Origin: Holophagales bacterium
GTDB lineage: Bacteria; Acidobacteriota; Thermoanaerobaculia; Multivoradales; Multivoraceae
DNA: 64,000 nucleotides
Assembly: GCA_009845425.1 (NCBI GenBank)
Contig: VXZQ01000001.1
Location: 444,363-508,362 of the forward strand
Direction of reading: 5' to 3'
Every line of letters starts with the position of its first letter. Positions within the stretch are counted from its first letter, which is position 1. Both the position numbers and the translations under genes were made by a program. The notes beneath the pieces are model-generated. The model ran no database searches, had not been told where the DNA came from, and worked only from the letters and a program-made list of their open reading frames with translations. Below, piece after piece: positions 37,416-49,431 of the stretch.

Positions 37416-39169
37416 CGGCCGGCCTCGCCCACGGCCAGGGTGGTCGAGACGAACGCGGTCTCTCGGGTGGCGTCGTCCCGGACGCCGACCGCGACCAGGT
37501 TGAGGCCATCGGGAATGTCGATGTTGAAGACCAGGTCGAGAAGACGCGTGTCGCGATCCGGCGGTGCTTCCACCTGGAAGGTCTTCTCGTCCCTGACCAC
37601 CTTCGAGGTCTGGGCGTGCCGGCTGGCGACCTCGACCCTGATCTGCGCCATCTCCTTGTCCTCGAACGGGAGGAAGGCGACCCGCGCGGCCGGCACCATG
37701 ACGTGGAGCGGCAGTCGGCGCTGGCCGCCGCCGGCCGCGCGAACGCGGCCCGCGCCCAGCCGGACACCGAGCGGATTCTCGACCAGGCCGAGATAGAGCG
37801 CACCGTCGAGCTGTTCGCTCATCCGCTGATCGGAACTCTTGTCGCGGTAGCCGCGGCGGTGACGAACCTGCAGGTTCCGGCCCCGGACCCGCACGCGGAT
37901 CTGGTGCTCGCCGCGGTCGCCGCCGTGGGGCGGGCGGTACGCGAGAGAGTAGTAGCTCGCCATCTCGTTGGCGATCTGTTCGAGTTCGCCGTCGAACTGG
38001 TTGCGGTTGAAGATGGCACGGCCGCCGGTCTCGTCGGCGAGCACGGCCATCCCCCCGCGCTCGGCCTCACGGATCGAGCTGTTGAACGGGTTCGCCCCCA
38101 GGAAGTCGATCGACGACTGCTCGGCGGCGCTCAGGAACGTGGAGCGGAGGCCGCTCGTCTGGAGCGAGTAGATCGTCACGCGGTTCGCGTTGGCGTGACG
38201 GGTCAGTTCGTGAAAGCCCGTGGACAGTTCCTCGACGGGCGCCTGCGAGCGGAACCGGTCACTAGCAGGGCACAGGCCGGTGATGAAGTCCTGCAGATCG
38301 GCGCCCGGAGTCCGTTCGAGCGAGTCGCTGATGTAGATCAGCGTCTTGACGCCGGGCAGCGCGGCCAGGAAACGCGCGGCCGTGGTGAGGTGATCAAGCG
38401 TGGCGGCGATCCGGTCGCGCCCGATGCGGGCCGAGTTCTCCACCTCGGTCAGCGCGCGGCGCACGAACCACTCGCAGGGCGCCGGCGCCGACGTCCGGCG
38501 GCTGCTGCCCGAGGAAGCGAGCACCTTCGCGTCCTGCCAGAGCTGGTTCAGTCTCTGGACGGCGAGCCGCTTCGCCTGCTGCGACTGGCCGCCCATTCCC
38601 GGCGAGGCCCCGATGCGTTCGAGCACGATGTCCAGCTCCTCGCGGCTGGAACCGAAGTAGGCCTCGGTGATCAGGTCCCGGTTCTGGCGGAAGATGAGGA
38701 CCCGCTCCGCGGGGAACTTCTCCTCGTCGAGGAACGCCCGCAGATCCTCGATCGCCTGTTTGCGGCTGGCCGGACCGAGATGGAGATCGTCGAAGTAGAG
38801 AACGAGGTGCGCGGGTTCGGCCGGGCCGGCGCCCGCGGACGCCTCCTGAGCGGGAGCTGGCGTCTGATCGCCGGGCTCGGCGGCCGTCCGGGCGGCCACG
38901 GCATCGGTCACCTCGCTGAAGAACTCCACCGTGACCGGCCTTCCGTCCTCCCGGACCTCGAAATCACCAAGGCTCAGACCGGTAACGGGCTGGCCCCGGT
39001 TGTCGCTGACCCAGACCTCGACGTTGACGAGCTGGACATCGACGACTTCACTGAAAGCGGGGCGATCGGCGTCCTGCGTCTGCGCCGGAGCGGCGACCGG
39101 CGAAAAGGCGGCGAGCACCGCCGTCAGAAACGTCGGGAGGAGGGCGCGGTCTGGACTGCCGGAAGTCAT
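37412..39169 (-). CDS. VWFA-related Acidobacterial domain protein
   Basis: A 585-residue secreted protein matching the VWFA-related family frequent in Acidobacteriota: VQLVNVEVWVSDNRGQPVTGL, DFEVREDGRPVTVEFF, then LVLYFDDLHLGPASRK in place of the MIDAS start and LIYISDSLERTPG. The C-terminal third is a beta-rich domain (RVRVRGRNLQVRHRRGY). The signal region (LLPTFLTAVLAAFSPVAAPA) is clear. It heads the operon with two TPR proteins and an FG-GAP/ASPIC protein, all by 4-base overlaps. Confidence 0.88.
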   Translation of the reverse strand: MTSGSPDRALLPTFLTAVLAAFSPVAAPAQTQDADRPAFSEVVDVQLVNVEVWVSDNRGQPVTGLSLGDFEVREDGRPVTVEFFSEVTDAVAARTAAEPGDQTPAPAQEASAGAGPAEPAHLVLYFDDLHLGPASRKQAIEDLRAFLDEEKFPAERVLIFRQNRDLITEAYFGSSREELDIVLERIGASPGMGGQSQQAKRLAVQRLNQLWQDAKVLASSGSSRRTSAPAPCEWFVRRALTEVENSARIGRDRIAATLDHLTTAARFLAALPGVKTLIYISDSLERTPGADLQDFITGLCPASDRFRSQAPVEELSTGFHELTRHANANRVTIYSLQTSGLRSTFLSAAEQSSIDFLGANPFNSSIREAERGGMAVLADETGGRAIFNRNQFDGELEQIANEMASYYSLAYRPPHGGDRGEHQIRVRVRGRNLQVRHRRGYRDKSSDQRMSEQLDGALYLGLVENPLGVRLGAGRVRAAGGGQRRLPLHVMVPAARVAFLPFEDKEMAQIRVEVASRHAQTSKVVRDEKTFQVEAPPDRDTRLLDLVFNIDIPDGLNLVAVGVRDDATRETAFVSTTLAVGEAGR

Positions 39170-39184
39170 CGAATCAGTCTACTT

Positions 39185-40384
39185 TCAAGGTCGGACCTGA
39201 TGTGGCGCGGCCGAGGCCGCGAGACGGTTCAGAAGGCCGAACAGAAGGGCGAGGAGGGTGAGCCCCGCGATCGGCGCAACGAAGCCGGCGGCAAGCCGCT
39301 CGGCGCCACCGGCCAACCGGGCGGTCAGCCAGGGCAGGACGGCGCCCCCCGTGCCCGCGAGGGCGAACACCCAGCCGGTGGAGCGGGAGCGGGTCGAGGC
39401 GGTCAGTTCCGCCAGAAACGAGACGGTCAGCGGAAAGAGGGGAGCCAGCCCGGCGCCGACCGCGACCGCCGACAGGGCCACGCCGGGCTGTGAGCCGCTG
39501 GCCAGAAGCCCGAGAAGGCCGGCCCCCGCGACGGCGAGCCCGCCACCGTAGAGCATGCGCTCGGACATCCGGCGCAGCAGGAGAGGAGCCACCACCCGGC
39601 CGCCCAGGAGCGCCGCCCAGAAGCCGGATCCGATCCAGAGCGACGTCGCCGAACGCGCCGGCTGGAACTCATCGGCCAGACTGACGAGCCATCCTCCCAC
39701 CGCGTTCTCTATCCCGACGTAGAGGAAGAGAATCGCCGCAACGACCGCGAGCGCCAGAACCGGCCCTCCCCGCGCCGCCGGCTGAGGCGAGGCGGCGGCC
39801 GTAGCGACATCGGCCCGGTCCTCCCCGCTACGTGGCGCTCGGACCAGAAACACCAGGACCAGGCCGGCGGCCGCAGCGAGAGCCCAGAGCACCGCGTCGC
39901 TGGAGGTTTCCCGCGGTCGAACCGCGAAGGCGAGCGGGCAGGCGACCGCACCGGCACCCCACACCAGGTTGAGCGACGAGAGCGCGGCCCCCCGCCGTGT
40001 CGGCTGCGCGTGCGCGACCCGGAGATTGGTTGCCGGGATCGCCAGACCGAGTCCCAACCCGATGGCGGCCACCGGCGCCAGGGCGAGCGGCCAGCTCGCC
40101 ATCGCCAGGGACGACAGACCGATGGCGATCAGCAGGTAGCCGACGACCAGACTGAGGCCCTGCCGGTAGCTGGAAAGAAGGGACCCGACGGCGCTGGCGA
40201 GGAACTGAGCGACGAAGAGCGGCGCCAACTCCTCAACCGGGAGGCTCCACTCCCGGGAGAGTTCAGGAAGCAGGGGGCCGAGAAGGACCGTGACCACGCC
40301 GGTCAGCAGGAAGCCCGTGTAGAGGGGCAACCGCACCGAGCCGGCGGAACCAACGTCGAGCGGAGTCCCGGGCGAGTCAGGCAC
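39185..40384 (-). CDS. MFS transporter
   Basis: A 399-residue carrier with about 12 membrane helices. After [20 protein letters not shown] come the loop [11 protein letters not shown] and the second half opening [25 protein letters not shown]. It resembles the FucP/sugar-transporter branch. GTG 40384 overlaps the lacI-type gene stop by 8 bases; a longer frame is inside that gene. Co-transcription with the LacI regulator next to a glycan locus suggests sugar uptake. Confidence 0.82.
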   Translation of the reverse strand: MPDSPGTPLDVGSAGSVRLPLYTGFLLTGVVTVLLGPLLPELSREWSLPVEELAPLFVAQFLASAVGSLLSSYRQGLSLVVGYLLIAIGLSSLAMASWPLALAPVAAIGLGLGLAIPATNLRVAHAQPTRRGAALSSLNLVWGAGAVACPLAFAVRPRETSSDAVLWALAAAAGLVLVFLVRAPRSGEDRADVATAAASPQPAARGGPVLALAVVAAILFLYVGIENAVGGWLVSLADEFQPARSATSLWIGSGFWAALLGGRVVAPLLLRRMSERMLYGGGLAVAGAGLLGLLASGSQPGVALSAVAVGAGLAPLFPLTVSFLAELTASTRSRSTGWVFALAGTGGAVLPWLTARLAGGAERLAAGFVAPIAGLTLLALLFGLLNRLAASAAPHQVRP

Positions 40385-41465
40385 GATCGGGCGGAGGACC
40401 GGTCGAATCCCTGAGCACGAGGGTCGGCTCGATGGTGACCGTCGCCGGCGAGTCGCCTCCGGGCGCACCCAGCTTGTGCAGCAACTCGGCAGCGGCCCTC
40501 CGCCCCATCTCGTGCAACGGCTGCCGCACGGTGGTCAGGCTCGGGTTCTGGAAGGCCGCGCTGAGAATGTCGTCGAAACCGACGACCGAGACATCGTCCG
40601 GGATCCGCAGCCCGCTCTCGACGATCGCCCGCATGGCACCGATCGCCGAGACATCGTTGAAGGCGAAGAGTGCGCTGAAGGGCGCCCCCACCGCGAGCAG
40701 TTCCTGGCCGAACACATGCCCCTCGCGGTAGCCCTCCTCGGGCGAGAACTGCTCGCCGACCGGCCCTCCCGAGAGCTGGAGCGTCAGCCGTGGGTCGATC
40801 TCGAGGCCAAGTTCCGCGGACGCCGCGACGATCGCCTGCCAGCGTGACTCCGTGTCGGCGGAGTGCGGGTGCCCCTTGAAGAAAGCGATCCGGCGGTGGC
40901 CGAGCTCAGCCAGGTGGGTCAGCGCAAGTCGCGCGGCGACTTCGTGATCGATGACGACGTTCGTCACGCCCGGCAGCTCCCGGTGCCCGGCCACCACCAC
41001 CGCCGGCAGCGACAGGGGCTGGTCCATCGGGGTGTTGACCAGGATCAGTCCCTCGACCGAGCGTTCCGTGAGGAGTTGCAGATAGTCGTCCAGGAGGTCC
41101 TGCTTGGAGTGGTGGCCGGCGACCAGGTAGAAGTAGCCCTCCTGCAGGAGCTGATCCTCGATACCGCCAAGGACACCCGCCGCGTAGCCCTCGCTGATCT
41201 CCGGCAGGAGGACGCCGACCGCGAACGTCCGCTGGCGCCGGAGCGACCGGGCGATGAAGTTGGGGCGGTACCCGAGCTCTTCCGCCGCGGCGCGCACTCT
41301 CTCCTGCGTCTCGGGGGGGATCCCCCTGGCGGCCGGCGAGCGGTTCATGACCAGGGAAACCGTCGTGGGCGACAGGCCCAGATGCGCCGCCACGTCCTTC
41401 AGACGCACCCGCCGCTCGGGCCTGGGCTCCTGGCCGCTGGCTTCTTCAGGTCTGGCGGTGTTCAC
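40377..41465 (-). CDS. LacI-family transcriptional regulator
   Basis: A 362-residue repressor. The HTH reads [21 protein letters not shown] followed by the hinge [21 protein letters not shown]. The sugar-binding domain has [28 protein letters not shown] and [23 protein letters not shown]. It is divergent from the TonB receptor gene, and two CG-centred palindromes lie between. It likely represses the receptor-glucosidase-symporter operon, and possibly itself, until a sugar binds. Confidence 0.92.
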   Translation of the reverse strand: MNTARPEEASGQEPRPERRVRLKDVAAHLGLSPTTVSLVMNRSPAARGIPPETQERVRAAAEELGYRPNFIARSLRRQRTFAVGVLLPEISEGYAAGVLGGIEDQLLQEGYFYLVAGHHSKQDLLDDYLQLLTERSVEGLILVNTPMDQPLSLPAVVVAGHRELPGVTNVVIDHEVAARLALTHLAELGHRRIAFFKGHPHSADTESRWQAIVAASAELGLEIDPRLTLQLSGGPVGEQFSPEEGYREGHVFGQELLAVGAPFSALFAFNDVSAIGAMRAIVESGLRIPDDVSVVGFDDILSAAFQNPSLTTVRQPLHEMGRRAAAELLHKLGAPGGDSPATVTIEPTLVLRDSTGPPPDRA

Positions 41466-41486
41466 TGGGGCCTCTTTTGCCGACTC

Positions 41487-41514
41487 TTGACAAATCCTAC
41501 GCGGTGTGTACAGT
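41487..41514 (+). promoter_or_regulatory. Promoter of the TonB receptor operon
   Basis: A perfect -35 TTGACA (41487-41492) and a -10 TACAGT (41509-41514) are 16 bases apart, about 120 bases before the receptor ATG. The first LacI-type operator starts 14 bases after the -10, so a bound repressor would sit on the transcription start. Confidence 0.65.
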
Positions 41515-41527
41515 GCAGACTAGCATG

Positions 41528-41541
41528 CTAAAACGATTTAG
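41528..41541. promoter_or_regulatory. LacI-type operator O1
   Basis: CTAAAACGATTTAG: five-base arms CTAAA and TTTAG around a central CG, the typical layout of a LacI/GalR half-site pair. Confidence 0.7.
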
Positions 41542-41596
41542 TCCGTCCCTTCCGTCTGCAGCGGCCCAGGATGCCGGCGTTTTGCACGGCTCCCGG

Positions 41597-41610
41597 CTAA
41601 ATCGGTTTAC
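41597..41610. promoter_or_regulatory. LacI-type operator O2
   Basis: CTAAATCGGTTTAC differs from a perfect palindrome by its last base. Its centre is 69 bases from that of O1, so looping by a LacI tetramer or two dimers is possible. It lies just before the AAGGAGGT ribosome site (41616-41623). Confidence 0.65.
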
Positions 41611-41632
41611 CCCTCAAGGAGGTACAACGTCC

Positions 41633-44600
41633 ATGGCACGAAGACTCGCCCTCATCCTCATCCTCGCTCTGCTGGCCGCGCCCCTCGTGGCGCAGCGGTT
41701 CACGGCCAGCATCCGAGGCACCGTCACCGACCCGAATGGCGACGCCCTGCCCGGCGCCACGGTGAACCTGGAAGGGACCGAAACCGGTCTCAACCGGACG
41801 ACGTTCACCAACGAGGCCGGCATCTACACATTCGGCGACCTTCCGGTCGGCGCCTACGAGGTCACGGTCACGCTCGACGGTTTCAATGCCGCCGCGGTCA
41901 CTGACATCGCCCTGCACGTCGCCGACGTGCGCGAGGTCAACGCGCAACTCGAACTCGGCGACGTCACGGATACGATCACGGTCGAAGCCGAGGCGATTCC
42001 CGTGGACACGCTGAGCGGCGAAGTCTCCGGCCTGATGACCGGCGAGCAGATCCGCGAGCTGCCGCTCAACGGCCGCAACTTCGTCCAGTTGACCCTCCTG
42101 CAGCCGGGCGTCAGCGCTCCCGAGGGCTTCGACACGAAGAACAAGGGCCTGCTCGCGGGCGTCGACCTGTCGATCAGCGGCAGCGGGACGACCGGCAACC
42201 TGTGGACGATCGACGGCGCGAACAACAACGACATCGGTTCCAACCGCACGATCCTGATCTACCCCTCGGTCGACGCGATCGAGGAGTTCAAGATCCACAG
42301 CAACAGCTACAGCGCCGAGTTCGGCGGCGCCGCCGGCGGCCAGATCAACATCGTGACGCGCGGCGGTACGAACGACTTCCGCGGCAGCGCCTACACGTTC
42401 ATGCGCGACGACTCCTGGAACGAGACGAACTACTTCCTGGAGCAGGCCGGTCTGGACACCGAGCCGCTCGACCGCCAGGACTACGGCTTCACGCTCGGCG
42501 GCCCGATCCGGCAGGACAAGCTGCACTTCTTCCTCTCCGGCGAGTGGAACGTGGAAGAGCGCGGCATCGCCCGCACCGGCTTCGTTCCCACCGCCGCCGA
42601 GCGGGCGGGTGACTTCAATGGTCCGTCGATCCCCGGGTGCACCCCGGCGATCCCGACCGATCCCACCACCGGCCAGCCCTTCCCGGGCAACGTGATTCCG
42701 GCCGACCGGATCAACGCCGGCGGCCAGGGAATGCTGAATCTCTACCCCCTGCCCAACGTGACGCCCGTGGCGGGCAGTTGCAACAACTGGGTCGAGGCCG
42801 TCGTGACGCCGATCGACTGGGACCAGGCGAACCTGCGGCTCGACTACGACGCCACGGACCGCAGCCGGCTGATGCTTCGCTACACCCGGGACAACTGGGT
42901 GAACGGCGCTCCGAACGCCGGCGAGGCGAACGGCCTTTGGGGCGACGACCCCTACCCCGCCGTCGACACGAACTGGGACCAGCCCGGCCACTCCCTGGTG
43001 GCCCAGCTCAGCCAGACGATCGGCGACAACAGCGTCAACACGGTGACCTTCTCCTACTCGGGCAACGAGATCAGCCTCAGCCGGGGCGGCACCAACCCGG
43101 GGCTGAACAGCCAGATCAACGCGGCGATCCCCGCGATCTTCGACGGCAAGACGGGCGGCGCCGATCGTAGCCACCCGGTGTTCTGGGGCGCAGCCGGCTA
43201 CGGCGCGCTGTGGAACATCGCGCCCTGGGAGAACAAGCAGGACCTGATGGTGCTCAAGGACGACTACTCGCAGGTCTTCGGCAAGCACTGGCTCAAGGTG
43301 GGCGCCCTCTACAGCGAGAACAAGAAGAAGGAGTACATCGGCGGCAGTTCGGCTTCCGAGACGCCGCAGTTCTGGGGACCGAGCACCGGCCACAACGGCT
43401 GGGGCGCCAACACCGGCAACATCCTGGCCGACTTCCTGCTCCAGGACATGACGTTCGGCTACGCGGAGAACTCGCACCAGCCGACGCCGGAGCTGAACTG
43501 GGAGGACATCGAGTTCTACATCGCCGACTCCTGGCAGGTGAACCCCCGCCTCAACCTCGACTACGGGGTCCGCTACTCGAACTACAAGTGGCCCTACGCC
43601 AGCGACGACCTGATCGCGGCGTTCGATCCGAGAACGTTCGATCCCGCCCTTGGCGGCGACCCGTGCAACGGCCTGATCCAGGTGCCGGGAACGGACCCCT
43701 GCGGAGACGCGGGCCTGATGGGCGGCTCCACGGGTCCGGGCCGCGGGCTTGTGGACGCGGACACGGACAACTTCGCGCCGCGCCTCGGCCTGGCCTACGA
43801 CATCTTCGGCAACGGCCGGAGCGTGGTCCGGGCGGGCTTCGGCCAGTTCTTCCAGCGCGACCGGGTGAACATCCAGCTCGAGTTCGCGGGCAACCCGCCA
43901 TTCCGCTCCAGCCTGAACGGCATCCGCAAGCTGGACGAAGCGCCGGAGCCGTGCCTCGATTGCGGCCTCGGAAGACCGCAGACGGGCATCGACCCGAACT
44001 TCCAGACGCCGTACAACCTGCAGTTCAACGTGGCCTGGGAGCAGCGGCTCGGCCGGAGCAGCACGATCGAGATCGCCTACGTCGGCACCCGCGGGCGCCA
44101 CATCACCCGGCGCTCCGACATCAACCAGGTGGCCTCCGGTGACAACAACGGCAACGGCATCCCGGACCGGCTCGAGTACGTCACCGCCCCGGAGGGTGAC
44201 GGCGGCGCCGGCGTGCGAGGCGCCCTGCGGCCGTACCCGGTCTTCGGCGACGCCAACATCCTGTTCTGGGAATCGAACGGCATCTCCGAGTACGACGGTC
44301 TCCAGATGCAGTACGTGCAGCGGTACGGCAACGGCTCGCAGTTCCAGGCCTCGTACACCCTGGCGAGCTTCAAGGCCAATGATCCGCTGAACGACGCAGG
44401 CGCCGGCAGCTTCGCCGGTCAGATCACGGACCGCGAGAACCCGGATCTCGACTTCGGCCACGCGGGTCTGCATCGGGATCACGTGTTCAACGCCAACGTG
44501 CTCCACAACCTGCCCACGCTCGAGAACCAGAGCGGCTTCGTCCGCGCGCTGTTCGGCGCCTGGCAGTTCGGCGGCATCGTCCAGTACTCCTCGGGTCAAG

Positions 44601-45073
44601 CCCTGACGGTGAGAACCGGAAACCTGAGCGGAGTCAACGGCGCCGGCGGCACGGGCTACGTTGAGAACATGCGGCCGCTCCTCACGGGCGCCTCCTGCGG
44701 CGGCAGCGGTCTGCAGGTGATCAATCCCGACGCCTTCACGCTGGTCGGCTGGCAGCTCGGCACGCTCAGCGCCACCCGGCCCGGCGTGTGCGAAGGAGCG
44801 GACTTCTTCCAGGTCGACTTCTCGCTGACCAAGAACATCCGCATCACCGACCGTGTGACCGGCCAGTTCCGGTTCGAGGTCTTCAACGTGACGAACCGCG
44901 ACAACTTCGTGGGCATCAACACGGTGATGAACCCGAGCAGCGTCACCTACGACAGCGACGTCGCCACCGAGAGAAGGTCGATCACCGGCTACACCGTGCC
45001 GGCCAACTTCGGTCAGGCCCAGGCGGCCCGCGATCCGAGGCAGATTCAGGTCGGCTTCAAGCTGTTGTTCTAG
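41633..45073 (+). CDS. Oar-like TonB-dependent receptor
   Basis: An outer-membrane protein of 1146 residues. After a signal peptide (ALILILALLAAPLVAQ) comes a carboxypeptidase-regulatory-like domain (IRGTVTDPNGDALPGATVNL). A plug follows (REVNAQLELGDVTDTITVEA, ELPLNGRNFVQLTLLQPGV, IDGANNNDIG), then a long beta-barrel ending in VGFKLLF. ATG 41633 follows a perfect AAGGAGGT. Located with a glucosidase and a sugar symporter under LacI operators, it probably imports an oligosaccharide. Confidence 0.92.
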   Translation: MARRLALILILALLAAPLVAQRFTASIRGTVTDPNGDALPGATVNLEGTETGLNRTTFTNEAGIYTFGDLPVGAYEVTVTLDGFNAAAVTDIALHVADVREVNAQLELGDVTDTITVEAEAIPVDTLSGEVSGLMTGEQIRELPLNGRNFVQLTLLQPGVSAPEGFDTKNKGLLAGVDLSISGSGTTGNLWTIDGANNNDIGSNRTILIYPSVDAIEEFKIHSNSYSAEFGGAAGGQINIVTRGGTNDFRGSAYTFMRDDSWNETNYFLEQAGLDTEPLDRQDYGFTLGGPIRQDKLHFFLSGEWNVEERGIARTGFVPTAAERAGDFNGPSIPGCTPAIPTDPTTGQPFPGNVIPADRINAGGQGMLNLYPLPNVTPVAGSCNNWVEAVVTPIDWDQANLRLDYDATDRSRLMLRYTRDNWVNGAPNAGEANGLWGDDPYPAVDTNWDQPGHSLVAQLSQTIGDNSVNTVTFSYSGNEISLSRGGTNPGLNSQINAAIPAIFDGKTGGADRSHPVFWGAAGYGALWNIAPWENKQDLMVLKDDYSQVFGKHWLKVGALYSENKKKEYIGGSSASETPQFWGPSTGHNGWGANTGNILADFLLQDMTFGYAENSHQPTPELNWEDIEFYIADSWQVNPRLNLDYGVRYSNYKWPYASDDLIAAFDPRTFDPALGGDPCNGLIQVPGTDPCGDAGLMGGSTGPGRGLVDADTDNFAPRLGLAYDIFGNGRSVVRAGFGQFFQRDRVNIQLEFAGNPPFRSSLNGIRKLDEAPEPCLDCGLGRPQTGIDPNFQTPYNLQFNVAWEQRLGRSSTIEIAYVGTRGRHITRRSDINQVASGDNNGNGIPDRLEYVTAPEGDGGAGVRGALRPYPVFGDANILFWESNGISEYDGLQMQYVQRYGNGSQFQASYTLASFKANDPLNDAGAGSFAGQITDRENPDLDFGHAGLHRDHVFNANVLHNLPTLENQSGFVRALFGAWQFGGIVQYSSGQALTVRTGNLSGVNGAGGTGYVENMRPLLTGASCGGSGLQVINPDAFTLVGWQLGTLSATRPGVCEGADFFQVDFSLTKNIRITDRVTGQFRFEVFNVTNRDNFVGINTVMNPSSVTYDSDVATERRSITGYTVPANFGQAQAARDPRQIQVGFKLLF

Positions 45074-45087
45074 AGCGACAAGGAGAT

Positions 45088-45134
45088 GCAGGCCAGCCGG
45101 CCGGCTTCGGCCGCACCGACTGGCCTGCTCTTTC
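45088..45134 (+). terminator. Hairpin after the receptor gene
   Basis: GCAGGCCAG (45088-45096) pairs with CTGGCCTGC (45120-45128), enclosing a GGCCG/CGGCC inner stem, and is followed by TCTTT. It may partially terminate transcription so that the receptor is made in excess over the downstream glucosidase. Confidence 0.55.
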
Positions 45135-45173
45135 GCCCCAGGAAGCTGAGGTTCACAACTGCGGAGGGGTCGG

Positions 45174-47755
<2,582 letters not shown>

Positions 47756-47762
<7 letters not shown>

Positions 47763-47791
47763 GCGAGGAGGCTGGCTTGCTGAGCGAGGAG
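47756..47791 (+). repeat. 21-bp tandem duplication at the GH3 stop
   Basis: TTGCTGAGCGAGGAG occurs at 47756-47770 and again at 47777-47791. The first copy contains the GH3 stop codon; the second provides the GAGGAG ribosome site for the symporter gene. Confidence 0.6.
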
Positions 47792-47799
47792 AACGGGCC

Positions 47800-49431
47800 A
47801 TGCTGACGGCGAAGATCACCACCCTCGACTGGACCGTCGTCGCCCTCTACTTCGCCGGCGTCTTCGCCATCGCCCTCTGGGCGATCAGGCGCGTCCAGCA
47901 CGGCGAACGGACCTCGTCGAGCTACTTCCTGGCCGGCCGCAACGTCGGCTGGTTCGTCGTCGGCGCCTCCCTGTTCGCTTCGAACATCGGCTCCGAACAT
48001 CTCGTCGGCCTGGCAGGCACCGGCGCCGAGAGCGGCCTCGTTCTCGGCCAGTTCGAGCTCCAGGCCTCGCTCATCCTGCTCATTCTCGGCTGGCTCTTCG
48101 TTCCGTTCTACGTGAAGAGCGGCATCTTCACGATGCCCGAGTTCCTCGAGCGGCGCTACTCGCCCGCGGCCCGCTGGTACCTCTCGGTGATCTCGGTCAT
48201 CGGCTACGTCCTGACCAAGATCTCGGTGACGATCTACGCGGGCGGCGTCGTCTTCGAGACCCTGATGGGCATCAACTTCTGGACCGGCGCCCTGGTGGTC
48301 GTCGTCATCACCGGCGTCTACACCGTGCTTGGCGGTCTCCGCGCCGTCGTCTACACCGACCTGCTGCAGGCCATCGTCCTGATCGTCGGCGCCTCCACGG
48401 TGACGATCCTCGGACTCGCCGAACTCGGCGGCTGGCGGGTCATGGTCGAGACCGCCGGTGACGGCTTCTTCGACATGTGGAAGCCGATGTCCGATCCGGA
48501 CTTCCCGTGGACCGGCATCGCGTTCGGCGCGCCGATCATCGCGGTCTGGTACTGGTGCACCGACCAGTTCATCGTCCAGCGCGCGCTCTCCGCCCGCGGC
48601 ATCGACGACGCCCGGCGCGGCACGATCTTCGCCGGCTTCCTCAAGCAGTTGCCGCTGTTCCTGTTCGTGGTGCCCGGCGTGATCGCCTACTGCCTGTCGC
48701 AGTCCGGGAAGCTCGAGCTCGCCTCCTCCGACCAGGCGCTGCCGGCCCTGGTCGTGGCGCTCCTGCCGGCCGGCTTCCGGGGCCTCGTCGTCGCGGGTCT
48801 GCTTGCGGCCCTGATGAGCAGCCTCTCCTCCGTCTTCAACTCGTGCTCGACGCTGATCACGATCGATATCTACAAGAAGCTCCACCCCGGCGTCTCGGAG
48901 CGCCGGCTGGTCCTGGTCGGACAGACGGCCACCGTGGGCCTCGTGGGCCTCGGCCTGCTCTGGATCCCGCTGATGCAGAACATCTCGGGCACGCTCTACC
49001 AGTATCTCCAGAGCGTCCAGGGCTACATCTCACCGCCGATCACCGCGGTCTTCCTGCTCGGACTGTTCTGGAAGCGCCTCAACGCCCAGGGCGCGATCGC
49101 GTCACTGGCCGTCGGCTTCGTTCTTGGCATGGGCCGGCTGGTGGCGGAGCTCAACAAGGACAGCCTGAGCGGCTTCCTCTACACCTTCGCCGACATCAAC
49201 TTCATGCACGTCGCGATTTTCCTGTTCCTGATCTGCGCAGCCGTGCTGGTCGCGGTCAGCCTCTGGTTCCCGCCACCCTCCGAGCAGCGAGTCGCCGGCC
49301 TGACCTGGAGCCGGGCGGGCAACGCCGAGCTTCTCGCCGAGTCCGACCCGGCGAAGCGCCGGCTGGACCGGACGCTGTCCGTAGTGCTGGTCCTGATCGT
49401 CGCCGCGGTGATGGTCTACTTCTCGGCGTAG
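47800..49431 (+). CDS. Sodium:solute symporter (SGLT type)
   Basis: A 543-residue SSS-family transporter with about 14 membrane helices. The family signature GRNVGWFVVGASLFASNIGSEH is followed by FYVKSGIFTMPEFLERRY and the GGLRAVVYTDLLQA segment. It couples Na+ entry to sugar uptake across the inner membrane, fitting with the glucosidase upstream (37 bases away). Its 3' end overlaps the opposing sulfatase/DJ-1 gene by 16 bases. Confidence 0.92.
   Translation: MLTAKITTLDWTVVALYFAGVFAIALWAIRRVQHGERTSSSYFLAGRNVGWFVVGASLFASNIGSEHLVGLAGTGAESGLVLGQFELQASLILLILGWLFVPFYVKSGIFTMPEFLERRYSPAARWYLSVISVIGYVLTKISVTIYAGGVVFETLMGINFWTGALVVVVITGVYTVLGGLRAVVYTDLLQAIVLIVGASTVTILGLAELGGWRVMVETAGDGFFDMWKPMSDPDFPWTGIAFGAPIIAVWYWCTDQFIVQRALSARGIDDARRGTIFAGFLKQLPLFLFVVPGVIAYCLSQSGKLELASSDQALPALVVALLPAGFRGLVVAGLLAALMSSLSSVFNSCSTLITIDIYKKLHPGVSERRLVLVGQTATVGLVGLGLLWIPLMQNISGTLYQYLQSVQGYISPPITAVFLLGLFWKRLNAQGAIASLAVGFVLGMGRLVAELNKDSLSGFLYTFADINFMHVAIFLFLICAAVLVAVSLWFPPPSEQRVAGLTWSRAGNAELLAESDPAKRRLDRTLSVVLVLIVAAVMVYFSA

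Noticed and set aside
35061..37796. Long open frame antisense to the TPR genes
   Set aside because: Mirror of the repeat-rich TPR coding sequence, with no start signal or homology.
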